Of a stretch of 30,298 bases of DNA, positions 7,513-15,902 are shown piece by piece. The translations under genes and the position numbers were made by a program. Under the pieces are notes generated by a model. That model worked only from the letters and a program-made list of their open reading frames with translations, made no database searches and had not been told where the DNA came from. This DNA is from Oscillospiraceae bacterium (lineage in GTDB: Bacteria > Bacillota > Clostridia > UMGS1810): the NCBI GenBank assembly GCA_021629085.1, contig JAJXRJ010000026.1:1-30298 (forward strand). Direction: 5' to 3'. Within the stretch, counting starts at the first letter, position 1, and every line of letters begins with the position of its first letter.

Positions 7513-9348
7513 TTAAAGGTCTGCAAGTTTTAAAAGAATGTCGCCGCTGCGCTCCAAAAATGCGCTGAGCTGCTCGCCGGTAAGGCTCTTGTGCGTCAGG
7601 CGCGCCATGTCGTACACCTGGTTTAAAATGAGCGTTTTGGTATCGCCGTCCGGCAGGGAAATCGCTTTTTTCACCAGCGGGCTCTGGCTGTTGACCACCA
7701 GCGTCTCTTTGGTTTCGGGGATGAACATCCCCGCATTTGCGCCGCCCATCTGCTGGGCCATTTCCTGCACCCGGCGCTCATCCTCTGAAATAACAAACAG
7801 CGCGGGGATTTTTTCCGATTTAAGCGCCTGTGCCTCAACGGTCACTTTTTCATCCACAATCGGCGCAAATGCAGCTGCAATCTGGTCTTTGTCGCTGCCT
7901 GCTTCCGCCTCATCGCTCTTTAAACTGTCTGCAATGTAGGAATCCACCCGTTTAAACCGCACGTCCTGGTTTTTAAATTCCAAAAAGCTCACAAAGTGAT
8001 TGTCAATCATGGAAGGCAAAAGCACCGGCTCAATCTTTTCCGACTGCAAAAGTTCAATGTACTGCGCCTGCTTGTCCGCGTCAGTCACATAGTAAATCTC
8101 TTTGGTATCAGCCTCTAACAGGTCTTTAAAGGGCACAAACGTGCCATCCATGTGTTTGAACAGCAAAACATCCCTTAAGCGCTCATAAAACTTTTCATCG
8201 CGGATACAGCCATATTTGATGAATGGGCTGATGTCATCCCAGTATTTTTCATAGGTTTCCCGCTCGGTTTTAAAGAGGGAGACCAGCTTGTCCGACACCT
8301 TTTTGATGATGTGGCTTGATACCTTTGCGACATATCCGTCGTTTTGCAAAAAGCTTCGCGACACATTTAAGGGCAGGTCAGGGCAATCGATGACACCCTT
8401 TAGCAGCATCAAATATTCCGGTGTGACTTCTTTGATGTTGTCCGCAATAAACACCTGGTTGTTATAGAGCTTGATTTGCCCCTCAATGCTCTGCATTTCG
8501 TGGTTGAGCTTGGGGAAGTAGAGGATGCCTTTTAAGTTGAATGGGAAATCCACATTTAAATGAATCCAAAACAGCGGGTCGCCGAAGTCCATAAACACCT
8601 TGTGGTAAAACGCCTTGTATTCCTCATCTGTGCAGTCGGCCGGATTTTTGAGCCAAAGTGGGTTGGGGTCGTTTAAGGGAGTGGGCGCAGCCGGTTCTTC
8701 GCCTTCTTTTTTCGGTTCCGCTTCCTCGTCATCCAAATAGATATTCACCGGCAAAAAGCCGCAGTACTTGTCCAAAATTTTGCGCAGCGAAAAAAGGTCG
8801 AGATATTCCTCGCTGTCCTTTGCAATGTGGAGGGTGATGGTGGTGCCGCGTTCGCTCCGGGTTCCGTCGGTAATTTCAAATTCCGACCCGCCGTCGCTTA
8901 TCCAGTGCACTGGCTTTGCGCCCGGCTGATAGGACAGGGTGTCAATTTCCACCTGCTCGGACACCATAAAGGCCGAGTAAAAGCCCAGCCCAAAGTGGCC
9001 GATAATTTGCCCCGATTCGTCCTGTTCCTTTTCATATTTGGCAATAAAATCCTCCGCACCGGAAAACGCCACCTGGTTGATGTACTTTTCCACCTCTTGT
9101 TCGGTCATGCCAATGCCGTTGTCTGAAATTGTGATGGTTTTTTTCGTTTTGTTAAATGAAACGTGCACTGCATAGTCGTCTCCCTGCGCTTGTGCCTCGC
9201 CCAGCGAAACCAGCTTTTTGAATTTCATAATGGCGTCCTGCGCGTTGGAGACCAGTTCGCGCAGGTAAATATCCTTGTCGGAATACAGCCATTTTTTGAT
9301 AATCGGCAAAATATTTTCGGTGTGTACCGAAATTTGTCCTTTCTTCAT
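7513..9348 (-). CDS. htpG: Molecular chaperone HtpG (Hsp90)
   Basis: Cytosolic ATP-dependent chaperone of the Hsp90 family, 611 residues, slightly short but within the bacterial range. The GHKL ATPase domain is clear: RELVSNAQDAIMKFK (about 31-45, with the Asn that binds Mg-ATP), DNGIGMT (about 80-86) and GHFGLGFYSAFMV (about 117-129). The middle domain carries SRSFLQNDGYV. An acidic linker rich in Glu/Pro near residues 205-220 separates the first two domains. ATG 9348 has GGGAGG nearby upstream. No CIRCE element (TTAGCACTC inverted repeat) lies before it, so HrcA control from this spot is unlikely. It sits 44 bp after the amidase gene and 18 bp before the alcohol dehydrogenase gene. Confidence 0.96.
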   Translation of the reverse strand: MKKGQISVHTENILPIIKKWLYSDKDIYLRELVSNAQDAIMKFKKLVSLGEAQAQGDDYAVHVSFNKTKKTITISDNGIGMTEQEVEKYINQVAFSGAEDFIAKYEKEQDESGQIIGHFGLGFYSAFMVSEQVEIDTLSYQPGAKPVHWISDGGSEFEITDGTRSERGTTITLHIAKDSEEYLDLFSLRKILDKYCGFLPVNIYLDDEEAEPKKEGEEPAAPTPLNDPNPLWLKNPADCTDEEYKAFYHKVFMDFGDPLFWIHLNVDFPFNLKGILYFPKLNHEMQSIEGQIKLYNNQVFIADNIKEVTPEYLMLLKGVIDCPDLPLNVSRSFLQNDGYVAKVSSHIIKKVSDKLVSLFKTERETYEKYWDDISPFIKYGCIRDEKFYERLRDVLLFKHMDGTFVPFKDLLEADTKEIYYVTDADKQAQYIELLQSEKIEPVLLPSMIDNHFVSFLEFKNQDVRFKRVDSYIADSLKSDEAEAGSDKDQIAAAFAPIVDEKVTVEAQALKSEKIPALFVISEDERRVQEMAQQMGGANAGMFIPETKETLVVNSQSPLVKKAISLPDGDTKTLILNQVYDMARLTHKSLTGEQLSAFLERSGDILLKLADL

Positions 9349-9392
9349 CTTTTGTAGTCCTCCCTTGAGATTGAAATTATGGTAAACGCAAG

Positions 9393-10196
9393 TTATGCGT
9401 TTGCATTCTTGTTTTGCACATCGGGCGCAGGCGTGCCGCCCTCGGGCAGGGGCGTATGGTTTGTATTCTCCTGTGCCGTTTTCTCTTGCGCTTCAAAGTA
9501 TTTTTGAATGCCCGCATAGATACCCCACGCTACCTTTTCCTGATAGGCATCGGTTGCAAGCAGCTTTTCCTCTTCGGGATTGGACAAAAACCCACACTCC
9601 ACAATCACAGATGGGACGGTGCTTTCCTTTAAAATGTAAATGGAGTTGTCGGCGGGCTTTGCCACGCGGGTATTTTGCGGGTCCACAAGGTTTATAAGCT
9701 CCGCCTGGATGGTTTCACCTAAAAGCTTGCTGCCCTCTGGGGATTTTGCATAAAACACCTGGGCGCCCTTGTATTGTTCCTCTGGGAATTTGTTCATGTG
9801 GATGCTCACAAAAATGTCCGCGCCCGAGTCGTCGCGGTATTTGCGCCGGTTTTTTAAATCCGACCGCTTGATTTCGCGGATTTTGGCCTTGTCGTCGTCT
9901 GCAATGGAGTTGTCGTCTGACCGGGTAATCACGATGCTTGCGCCGCTTTTTTCCAAAAGTGTTTGCAGCTTTTGGCAAATGGCCAAATTGACGTCCTTTT
10001 CAAGCGTGCCCGATTTCCCAACCGCACCGCCATCCGGTGCGCCATGTCCAGCGTCCAGCACAATCATTTTGTTGGCAGCGGGGATGGTGGATGCAGGCAC
10101 AGTTTGAAAATTTCCCGCAAGATGAAAGGCCAGCAGCGAAAACAGAACGGCTGTGCAAAGAAATACAAGATTGGATTTTTTTAATATGATAATCAT
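9393..10196 (-). CDS. cwlD: N-acetylmuramoyl-L-alanine amidase, CwlD-like
   Basis: Zinc-dependent peptidoglycan amidase (Amidase_3 family), 267 residues. A single N-terminal membrane segment (about 7-25) exports or anchors it. Expected zinc and catalytic residues are visible: His in IVLDAGHGAPDGG, Glu in TLEKDVNLAI, His in FVSIHMNKF and the catalytic Glu in SVIVECGFLSNPEE. CwlD of endospore formers removes peptides from muramic acid so that muramic-delta-lactam can form in spore cortex. The length and the DAGHGxPDGG motif fit CwlD better than large autolysins, and no cell-wall-binding repeats are present. The C-terminal tail (after about 240) is Glu/Thr/Pro/Asn-rich and probably disordered. 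ATG 10196 follows GAGGTGGTGA. A vegetative role cannot be excluded. Confidence 0.8.
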   Translation of the reverse strand: MIIILKKSNLVFLCTAVLFSLLAFHLAGNFQTVPASTIPAANKMIVLDAGHGAPDGGAVGKSGTLEKDVNLAICQKLQTLLEKSGASIVITRSDDNSIADDDKAKIREIKRSDLKNRRKYRDDSGADIFVSIHMNKFPEEQYKGAQVFYAKSPEGSKLLGETIQAELINLVDPQNTRVAKPADNSIYILKESTVPSVIVECGFLSNPEEEKLLATDAYQEKVAWGIYAGIQKYFEAQEKTAQENTNHTPLPEGGTPAPDVQNKNANA

Positions 10197-10209
10197 TTTG
10201 TCACCACCT

Positions 10210-10231
10210 CGGCATACCTATACCTATGCCG
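10210..10231 (-). other. Stem-loop just upstream of the cwlD ribosome binding site
   Basis: Arms CGGCATA (10210-10216) and TATGCCG (10225-10231) enclose an 8-base loop; on the minus strand the hairpin contains the tandem repeat TAGGTATAGGTA. It ends at the edge of the GAGGTGG site (10203-10209), so it could affect translation of cwlD. It lacks a T tract and is not a terminator. Confidence 0.4.
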
Positions 10232-10243
10232 GGCGGCAAACAT

Positions 10244-10750
10244 TTATGATTTCTTTTTAAAGACAATGCGCGACAATACGCGCTCTGTGATGTCAAACCC
10301 TTTGGTGCCTGCAAAATATCCCAAAAACGCCACAGCCAGCACGGGAAGGTTGATGAGCCAATAACTGGGATACCAAGGATCTGTCATGCCCATAAAGCCA
10401 ATATAGGTAAACTGCCACAGCCGGTAGCCAAGCATCAAAAATTCATTGCCGGAAACAAAGCAAATGGCCAGATATAGATAGGTTGGCAGCTCTGCCATTG
10501 CCGCAATTACAAGGCCTTTTAAAAGATAGGGCTTGTGCTTGGAACGCGGGCTGGTATCCGCCTTTCCCACGTGCCAGCAGGCAGAATAGACCGCAATCAA
10601 ATAAAAGAGTGCAGTGCAGGCCGAATAGATGTACGCGCCTGTTTTTTCTGTGGCAAACCAGGAAAATGAAAAGTAAAACGCAAGCGCCAGCAAGGCAAAC
10701 AGCAGATGATACCCCAGCAGCAAGCCTGCTTTTTTAAAATGCTGTGACAA
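10244..10750 (-). CDS. Small integral membrane protein, function unknown
   Basis: About 168 residues with four hydrophobic segments (roughly 8-28, 36-56, 76-96 and 130-150) and a basic C-terminus (VFKKKS). I place the start at TTG 10750 (LSQHFKKAGLLLGYH) because GAGGAGGGGG lies 4 bases upstream. The frame is open further upstream to 11203, but that part overlaps the rplM promoter and coding region on the other strand and has no coding character. I do not recognise a family. It is 47 bp upstream of cwlD on the same strand, so it may be the first gene of a membrane protein-cwlD-htpG-adh run. Confidence 0.7.
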   Translation of the reverse strand: MSQHFKKAGLLLGYHLLFALLALAFYFSFSWFATEKTGAYIYSACTALFYLIAVYSACWHVGKADTSPRSKHKPYLLKGLVIAAMAELPTYLYLAICFVSGNEFLMLGYRLWQFTYIGFMGMTDPWYPSYWLINLPVLAVAFLGYFAGTKGFDITERVLSRIVFKKKS

Positions 10751-10774
10751 AAATCCCCCTCCTCTATGCTTTCT

Positions 10775-10803
10775 ATTAATCCATTTTTGGGAAAAAAAGT
10801 CAA
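10775..10803 (-). promoter_or_regulatory. Possible promoter of the minus-strand membrane protein-cwlD run
   Basis: Minus-strand TTGACT (10803-10798), 17 bp, ATTAAT (10780-10775), 25 bp before the TTG start at 10750. Confidence 0.45.
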
Positions 10804-10930
10804 GCTGCCTAAAAGGCTTGTGCCCGGTCATAAAAATAAAAATTGGATGAGAGATAAAAAGAGAAAACAGAAGAAAAATGGAGAATGACAGATGTTTAAA
10901 ACAACAGATTAAAAATTTTTGAAAAAGTGC

Positions 10931-10959
10931 TTGACAAATGGGGCATTCTATATTACAAT
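10931..10959 (+). promoter_or_regulatory. Strong promoter of rplM-rpsI
   Basis: TTGACA (10931-10936), 17 bp, TACAAT (10954-10959), 44 bp before the rplM ATG. The consensus -35 fits a highly expressed ribosomal operon. Confidence 0.85.
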
Positions 10960-11003
10960 ACAACAATAATGATATATAGAAAAAAATGGAGGTAACGGAT
11001 AGT

Positions 11004-11441
11004 ATGAGTACATTTATGGCGAAACCGGGCGAAATCGAGAGAAAATGGTATATCATCGACGCTGCGGATAAACCGCTCGGCAGAGTAGCCAGCACGGCCG
11101 CATCCATTTTGCGCGGCAAAATAAAACCGACGTTTACACCCCATGTGGACTGCGGCGACTTTGTAATTGTGTTAAACGCGGAAAAAGCAGTGCTGACCGG
11201 CAAAAAATTAGAGCAGAAATATCACAGATATCACACCGGTTATGTGGGCGGCTTAAAAGAAATTAAATATAAAAAACTGATGGCGGAAAAGCCGGAAAAA
11301 GCAATGATGTTAGCTGTAAAAGGCATGCTCCCCCGCAACACCGTTGGCGCAAAGTCTCTTACCAGACTTCGGGTATACCGGGGAACGGAACACAACCATG
11401 CGGCACAAAAACCCGAGCTTTACAGCGGTGAAATGAAATAA
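11004..11441 (+). CDS. rplM: 50S ribosomal protein L13
   Basis: Early-assembling protein of the large ribosomal subunit, 145 residues, standard length. The family pattern is plain: KWYIIDAADKPLGRVAS near the start, RGKIKPTFTPHVDCGDFV, the LTGKKLEQKYHRYHTGY segment and MLPRNTVGAKSLTRLRVY in the second half. The ATG at 11004 is used because GGAGGTAA (10987-10994) is well spaced for it; that site itself sits inside an upstream in-frame ATG (10986), which is therefore not the start. It is followed 15 bp later by rpsI, the conserved pair in nearly all bacteria. Confidence 0.98.
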   Translation: MSTFMAKPGEIERKWYIIDAADKPLGRVASTAASILRGKIKPTFTPHVDCGDFVIVLNAEKAVLTGKKLEQKYHRYHTGYVGGLKEIKYKKLMAEKPEKAMMLAVKGMLPRNTVGAKSLTRLRVYRGTEHNHAAQKPELYSGEMK

Positions 11442-11456
11442 GGAGGAGAATGAACA

Positions 11457-11849
11457 ATGGCAAATGCACAATTTTACGGTACAGGAAGAAGAAAAAAATC
11501 CATCGCGCGCGTCCGGCTGATTCCGGGCACCGGCGTAGTTACAATAAATAACAGAAGCCTTGACGACTATTTTGGACTTGAAACTTTAAAGGTGATTGTC
11601 CGTCAGCCGTTGGTGGCAACCGATACGCTGGGCAAATTTGACGTGGTGTGCAAAGTGGTTGGCGGCGGGTTCACCGGCCAGGCCGGCGCAATCCGGCACG
11701 GCATTGCCAGAGCGCTTTTGCAGGTGGACGGCGAAAACCGTGCAGCGCTTAAAGCTGCTGGGTACCTCACACGTGACCCCAGAATGAAAGAGAGAAAGAA
11801 GTACGGTTTAAAAGCGGCACGTCGTGCACCGCAGTTCTCCAAACGTTAA
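11457..11849 (+). CDS. rpsI: 30S ribosomal protein S9
   Basis: Small-subunit protein of 130 residues whose C-terminal tail reaches the P-site tRNA. The diagnostic N-terminal YGTGRRKKSIARVRL, the central GGGFTGQAGAIRHGIARAL and the conserved basic ending KYGLKAARRAPQFSKR are all present and complete. ATG 11457 is preceded by AGGAGGAG. It ends the rplM operon, with a terminator 50 bp downstream. Confidence 0.98.
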   Translation: MANAQFYGTGRRKKSIARVRLIPGTGVVTINNRSLDDYFGLETLKVIVRQPLVATDTLGKFDVVCKVVGGGFTGQAGAIRHGIARALLQVDGENRAALKAAGYLTRDPRMKERKKYGLKAARRAPQFSKR

Positions 11850-11899
11850 AATTTTTATTTCAATTCCAAATATCCTTTTTTCAACTTTGATTTTTTTAA

Positions 11900-11945
11900 C
11901 AAGACGCCCCAAGCTTTTTATCGCTTGCGGCGTCTTGCTTTTCCA
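11900..11945 (+). terminator. Terminator of rplM-rpsI
   Basis: Arms CAAGACGCC (11900-11908) and GGCGTCTTG (11929-11937) with an inner CAAGC/GCTTG continuation, followed by CTTTTCC. The remaining gap 11946-12116 holds no visible gene. Confidence 0.8.
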
Positions 11946-12116
11946 TTTTTCCACTTAATTTTTGTGACACCTTCATAACCTCTCCCCAACAGGGGCAAGG
12001 ATCGGATTATCACCGTTTGATGGACTTCTCCACAAACACAGGAAAATCAAGGGGATGGCAGTCAACTGGCAGTATTAAAATTTATTTTCTTCAAAAACGG
12101 GGCAGACTACACCTGT

Positions 12117-13238
12117 CTAGTTTTCTTTTAAGTCCGCACCTTTTTTTTCGCCATACATCCGTTTGTCGGCAGCCATGATAAGCAGATTCAACGTCTGCGC
12201 ATCTTCCGGATAGGATGCACGGCCCATGCTGAATCCCTTAAAGGGAATGCCGTCGCAGTCACGCATGTGAAAGTGCCCTATTTTTTTATAAACCAAGTGG
12301 TCATGCTTTTTTCTATTATACAGGAAAACAAATTCATCTCCTGAAATTCTATAAACGGTTCCAAGGGAGGAAACGCTGGCGGAAAAACAGTCTGAAAATT
12401 GCTTTAAATACTGATCGCCCTTCACATGGCCATAGTCATCGTTTACAGACTTGAAATTATCTAAATCTATAAAAAAGATGGTAAACGGCGTGCCGCTGTC
12501 AATCATGGCCTGCGCCTCCTCAAAAAAAGCCGTCCGATTTTTCAGTCCAGTCAGCACATCAAGCCTGAGCGCGCTTTCAAATTCCAAAGCATTTTGGTTT
12601 TCACGGCGAAAGGAATAAAAAATTTGATACGTCATGAACGCATTGACTGCCGATATGCAAAGTATCAATATTTTTGTAATCGTTACAGCGAAAGAAGGCA
12701 TGTCATAAACCAGCATATTATTTAGAAGGAAGGCAAACAAACACCAGCATATCCCGAGCCAGAATAAAAGATTTCTGGTCTTTTGATCCGCATTTTTTAT
12801 GATATACATAAATTTTTTAGTGACGAACTTGAAAAATGGCCGTACTGTAAGCGCATATATCGCTGTCTGAACCGCGAACAAAAAAGCCTTACTATTCCAC
12901 TGGGGAAAAAGAATCACGAGCTGGATGGACATAGCATAGACCAGTATGGTATAAATCCAGGTGGAGCACATGATAGTAACGCTGTATCTGACAGGCTGAC
13001 GGTACAAAAACGTTAGCGGAAGCAGGTATACCACACCACATACTATAAAAATTCCACTGCCTAGAATATTCATATTTCCAAGGAGCAATTGGAATGCTCC
13101 AAAAAATAGCACTGTAAAAAGACTTACTACCAATAAGATTACAAAAGTGGAGCTCTTTTTTTTAGAGCATAAATGAAAAGTGCACATATTCACGCTGAGC
13201 ATCTCTAATATGGCAAGCACTAAAAAGAAATTTTCCAC
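12117..13238 (-). CDS. Polytopic membrane diguanylate cyclase (SGDEF)
   Basis: A 373-residue protein with about six membrane helices in residues 1-205 and a C-terminal GGDEF domain (about 220-365) with DVLTGLKNRTAFFEE, FFIDLDNFKSVND and the signature SGDEF. Ser at the first position is tolerated in active cyclases. The RxxD inhibitory site found in the first cyclase of this window is missing here (the aligned residues are SSLG), so feedback inhibition is not expected. The membrane part has no motif I can name. GTG 13238 is chosen: AGGTGA lies 6 bases upstream, whereas the in-frame TTG at 13244 is only 1 base from that site. It has its own promoter and is monocistronic. Confidence 0.85.
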   Translation of the reverse strand: MENFFLVLAILEMLSVNMCTFHLCSKKKSSTFVILLVVSLFTVLFFGAFQLLLGNMNILGSGIFIVCGVVYLLPLTFLYRQPVRYSVTIMCSTWIYTILVYAMSIQLVILFPQWNSKAFLFAVQTAIYALTVRPFFKFVTKKFMYIIKNADQKTRNLLFWLGICWCLFAFLLNNMLVYDMPSFAVTITKILILCISAVNAFMTYQIFYSFRRENQNALEFESALRLDVLTGLKNRTAFFEEAQAMIDSGTPFTIFFIDLDNFKSVNDDYGHVKGDQYLKQFSDCFSASVSSLGTVYRISGDEFVFLYNRKKHDHLVYKKIGHFHMRDCDGIPFKGFSMGRASYPEDAQTLNLLIMAADKRMYGEKKGADLKEN

Positions 13239-13276
13239 AGTCAATCACCTATTTGGTTCGAATTATAACAATTTTC

Positions 13277-13305
13277 ATTATACTATACTTTATGATAAGT
13301 TTCAA
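13277..13305 (-). promoter_or_regulatory. Promoter of the SGDEF cyclase gene
   Basis: Minus-strand TTGAAA (13305-13300), 17 bp, TATAAT (13282-13277), 39 bp before the start codon. Confidence 0.75.
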
Positions 13306-13384
13306 GTTCAATTACAAAACACAGTCCTGCCAAAGATGCAGTCAAGCGATCCATCAAAATCATCTGCATACCATAGCAAATAAG

Positions 13385-13628
13385 TATGAGCGTTTTCAAA
13401 ATTAGCTTATTAAAAGGGCGTAGTAAAAGCAAGGGTTTCTAAGTGTACAAAATGCGGCTTAATCGCAAAAAGGGCGGCAGTGAGCCAAAGGCGGAATGAG
13501 CGCGCTTGCAAGCGAATAGACGACGCGAACGTGCCTTTTTGCGAAAAAGGAGGAACGGTGGAGCGGGCGGATGAGGGCTTTGTGGGGAAAAGGAGCGGCA
13601 GCCGATCAAGTGAAGCCGTGTTTTTTGC
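13385..13628. repeat. Non-coding, purine-biased intergenic segment, possibly a dispersed repeat
   Basis: Between the cyclase promoter and the tRNA terminator lies a stretch with strong G/A bias on the plus strand. It contains small palindromes (GCTTGCAAGC near 13504-13513, and CCTTTTT-GCG-AAAAAGG at 13534-13550). Open frames exist on both strands but have low-complexity Arg/Ser/Gly translations and no credible start sites. Its look resembles interspersed non-coding repeats seen in clostridial genomes; only one copy is in this window, so this is a guess. Confidence 0.3.
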
Positions 13629-13660
13629 AAAAAAATACGGCGAACCAAAAGGCTCGCCGC
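13629..13660 (-). terminator. Terminator of tRNA-Leu
   Basis: On the minus strand a 9-bp stem (13659-13651 with 13646-13638, one G-U pair) with a TTTT loop, followed by TATTTTTTT, starting 6 bp after the encoded CCA. Confidence 0.85.
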
Positions 13661-13664
13661 GACG

Positions 13665-13751
13665 TGGTGCGGATAAGAGGACTTGAACCTCCATGAGATT
13701 GCTCTCACATGGACCTGAACCATGCGCGTCTGCCAATTCCGCCATATCCGC
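13665..13751 (-). tRNA. tRNA-Leu (anticodon CAG)
   Basis: Complete class II tRNA on the minus strand. Acceptor GCGGATA (from 13751) pairs with TATCCGC, followed by discriminator A and an encoded CCA (13667-13665). The anticodon stem CATGG/CCATG holds the loop TTCAGGT, giving anticodon CAG for CUG codons. A long variable arm (TGAGAGCAATCTCA) is typical of leucine tRNAs. The T arm reads GGAGG-TTCAAGT-CCTCT. Confidence 0.96.
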
Positions 13752-13888
13752 ATATAGGCTTAACAGTAAATATTATAAAAGATTTTATTGATTCTGTCAA
13801 GGATTTTTTTCATCTTTTTTTAAATGCGTTTCATTTTTTGAAAAATAACGGCTATATTAAATAATTCTTTCTTTTTTTGTCATTTGTA

Positions 13889-13916
13889 TTGACAAATAAA
13901 ACCAGAAGTGTATAAT
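13889..13916 (+). promoter_or_regulatory. Promoter of the ABC transporter gene
   Basis: TTGACA (13889-13894), 16 bp, TATAAT (13911-13916), 37 bp before the ATG at 13954. Both hexamers match consensus. Confidence 0.85.
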
Positions 13917-13953
13917 GTACGTAAATTAAATACCTTTGTCTGGAGTGAGTATT

Positions 13954-15795
13954 ATGGAAACCCCCAAAAGCGACATTCATATACCGGATTACGAGGTCAT
14001 GTTTAATGAATGTGCCGGTAAAGAAGGCCATGGGGCCGGTATCCTGACCAAACTCTTCAAAAACAACGCGATTAGGATTTTCATCTCCACTGTGCTCTAT
14101 GTGATCAAGGCAAGCCCAAACTGGATCATCCCCATTATCACGGCAAACATCATCAATCTTGCTTCCCAACCGGCGGAAGATACGATGAAGTGGATGGTTG
14201 TAAACATCCTGGTTCTGTTTGCGCTCTTGCTGCAAAACATCCCGACGCACATGCTGTACGCGCGGTTTACAGACAAAATGCTCCGCACGGTGGGCGCGGG
14301 GCTTCGCAATACGCTGGTAAGGAAACTGCAGCATCTTTCGGTGACATTCCACAAGGAAATTGAGTCTGGTAAAATCCAGTCCAAATTCCTGCGCGATATT
14401 GAGGCCATTGAGTTTTTAAACACGCACTTTATAAAAAGTGTCATCCCCGCCATCATTGGCATTTTCATCTCCATTGGCATCGCGGCATCAAAGAGTGGGA
14501 CTGTCACCTTGTTTTTCTTAATTGTCATTCCCATAAACGTTGGCCTGGTGTATGGTTTCCGCAGCAAAATGAAGCTCAACAACCGCAGGTTCCGGCGGGA
14601 AACGGAAAACATTTCCGCAAAGGTTACCAATATGCTGGAGATGATCCCCATCACCAAGGCGCACGGCCTGGAAAATGAGGAAATTGCGGTTTTGGAAGAG
14701 AATATCAGGACCTTGCGGGAAAAGGGCTTGATTTTGGATAAAACCAACGCCTATTTCAGCTCCTCCACCTGGGTTTTGAGCCATGTGTTAAGCGGTGTCT
14801 GCCTGTTGTTTACCGGCTATCTTGCCATTAAGGGTAAAATCCCGGCGGGCGATATTGTGCTGTATCAAAGTTACTTCACTTCTATCACGGGCAACGTGCA
14901 GTCGCTCATCAACATTTATCCTGAGCTGACCAAGGGATTGGAGTCTATCCGCTCAGTATCTGAGGTGATGCTGTCCGACGACGTAGAGGACAACCGCGGC
15001 AAAATCCGGCTGCGCTATGTGCATGGTACCGTGCATTTTGACAACGTGTATTACCGCTATCCCGGCACAGAAGAGGACGTTATTAAGGACTTCACCCTGC
15101 ACGTGAGCGAGGGCGAGTGTATCGCGTTTGTTGGTGCTTCGGGGTCGGGCAAGTCCACCATGATGAATATGATTATTGGATTTTTAAAGGCCACGCAGGG
15201 CACGCTGTCCATTGACGGCAAGCCCATTGAGATGTTAAACTTAACCGATTACCGGCATTTTATTTCGGTGGTGCCGCAAAACAGTATTCTGTTTACCGGT
15301 TCCATTAAAGAGAATATTACATATGGCCTGCCGGAAGTGGATGAGAAGAAGCTTGCAGAAGTGCTGGAGCTTGCCAACATCAATGAGTTCACCGACGAGC
15401 TGCCAAACGGCATTGACACCATAGTGGGTGAGCACGGCGATAAGCTTTCGGGTGGGCAGAAGCAGCGGATTTCCATTGCCCGGGCGCTCATCCGTGACCC
15501 GCGCATCTTAATTTTGGATGAGGCGACCTCTGCACTGGACAACATTTCAGAGTTCCATGTGCAAAAGGCGATTTCCCATTTGATCAAAGGCCGCACCACC
15601 TTTATTGTGGCGCACAGGCTGTCTACCATCCGCGACGCAGACCGGATTGTGGTGATGGATGAGGGCCGTTGTGTGGAGCTGGGCACCTATGATGAGCTTA
15701 TGGCAAAGCACGGCAAGTTTTATGAGCTCAAAATGTTAAGTGACATGCGCGCCGACACTTCAGAACTGGACGCGGTGGATCAATCCATCAAATAG
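13954..15795 (+). CDS. ABC exporter, fused permease and ATPase
   Basis: A 613-residue half-transporter of the MdlB/MsbA/lipid-drug exporter type. After a 35-residue cytoplasmic extension come about six membrane helices (roughly 40-310) and a nucleotide-binding domain (about 350-590). The ATPase motifs are complete: Walker A GASGSGKST, signature LSGGQKQR, Walker B ILILDEATS and the switch histidine in VAHRLSTI. It should work as a dimer; no partner half-transporter is adjacent, so a homodimer is likely. ATG 13954 has GGAGTG 6 bases upstream. It has a consensus promoter and a terminator, so it is monocistronic. The exported substrate is unknown. Confidence 0.92.
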   Translation: METPKSDIHIPDYEVMFNECAGKEGHGAGILTKLFKNNAIRIFISTVLYVIKASPNWIIPIITANIINLASQPAEDTMKWMVVNILVLFALLLQNIPTHMLYARFTDKMLRTVGAGLRNTLVRKLQHLSVTFHKEIESGKIQSKFLRDIEAIEFLNTHFIKSVIPAIIGIFISIGIAASKSGTVTLFFLIVIPINVGLVYGFRSKMKLNNRRFRRETENISAKVTNMLEMIPITKAHGLENEEIAVLEENIRTLREKGLILDKTNAYFSSSTWVLSHVLSGVCLLFTGYLAIKGKIPAGDIVLYQSYFTSITGNVQSLINIYPELTKGLESIRSVSEVMLSDDVEDNRGKIRLRYVHGTVHFDNVYYRYPGTEEDVIKDFTLHVSEGECIAFVGASGSGKSTMMNMIIGFLKATQGTLSIDGKPIEMLNLTDYRHFISVVPQNSILFTGSIKENITYGLPEVDEKKLAEVLELANINEFTDELPNGIDTIVGEHGDKLSGGQKQRISIARALIRDPRILILDEATSALDNISEFHVQKAISHLIKGRTTFIVAHRLSTIRDADRIVVMDEGRCVELGTYDELMAKHGKFYELKMLSDMRADTSELDAVDQSIK

Positions 15796-15851
15796 GATAT
15801 GGCAAGGGGCAGTGCCCTTGCAGCATTGTGAAAAACGCAGGATAGTAAAAC

Positions 15852-15884
15852 ACCCGGCTTCCTTACAAGCCGGGTTTCCTTTTC
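15852..15884 (+). terminator. Terminator of the ABC transporter gene
   Basis: ACCCGGCTT (15852-15860) pairs with AAGCCGGGT (15867-15875), followed by TTCCTTTTCC. A second 7-bp stem (GCAAGGG/CCCTTGC, 15802-15821) lies just after the stop codon. Confidence 0.8.
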
Positions 15885-15902
15885 CAGTTTCCTTTCGTTG
15901 GC

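Noticed and set aside
9349..9392. Possible CIRCE or other heat-shock operator before htpG
   Set aside because: No TTAGCACTC/GAGTGCTAA inverted repeat or similar element is present in the 44-bp gap.
10751..11203. N-terminal extension of the minus-strand membrane protein to an ATG at 11203
   Set aside because: It would overlap the rplM promoter and coding region, and its translation shows no coding character; a TTG start with a strong ribosome binding site lies at 10750.
13480..13686. A 68-codon plus-strand frame rich in Arg, Glu and Gly
   Set aside because: No ribosome binding site, runs into the tRNA, and composition reflects the purine bias of the DNA.
13410..13753. Two overlapping open frames of 104-111 codons on the minus strand over the tRNA
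   Set aside because: They include the tRNA-Leu gene and its terminator, and the translations look random.
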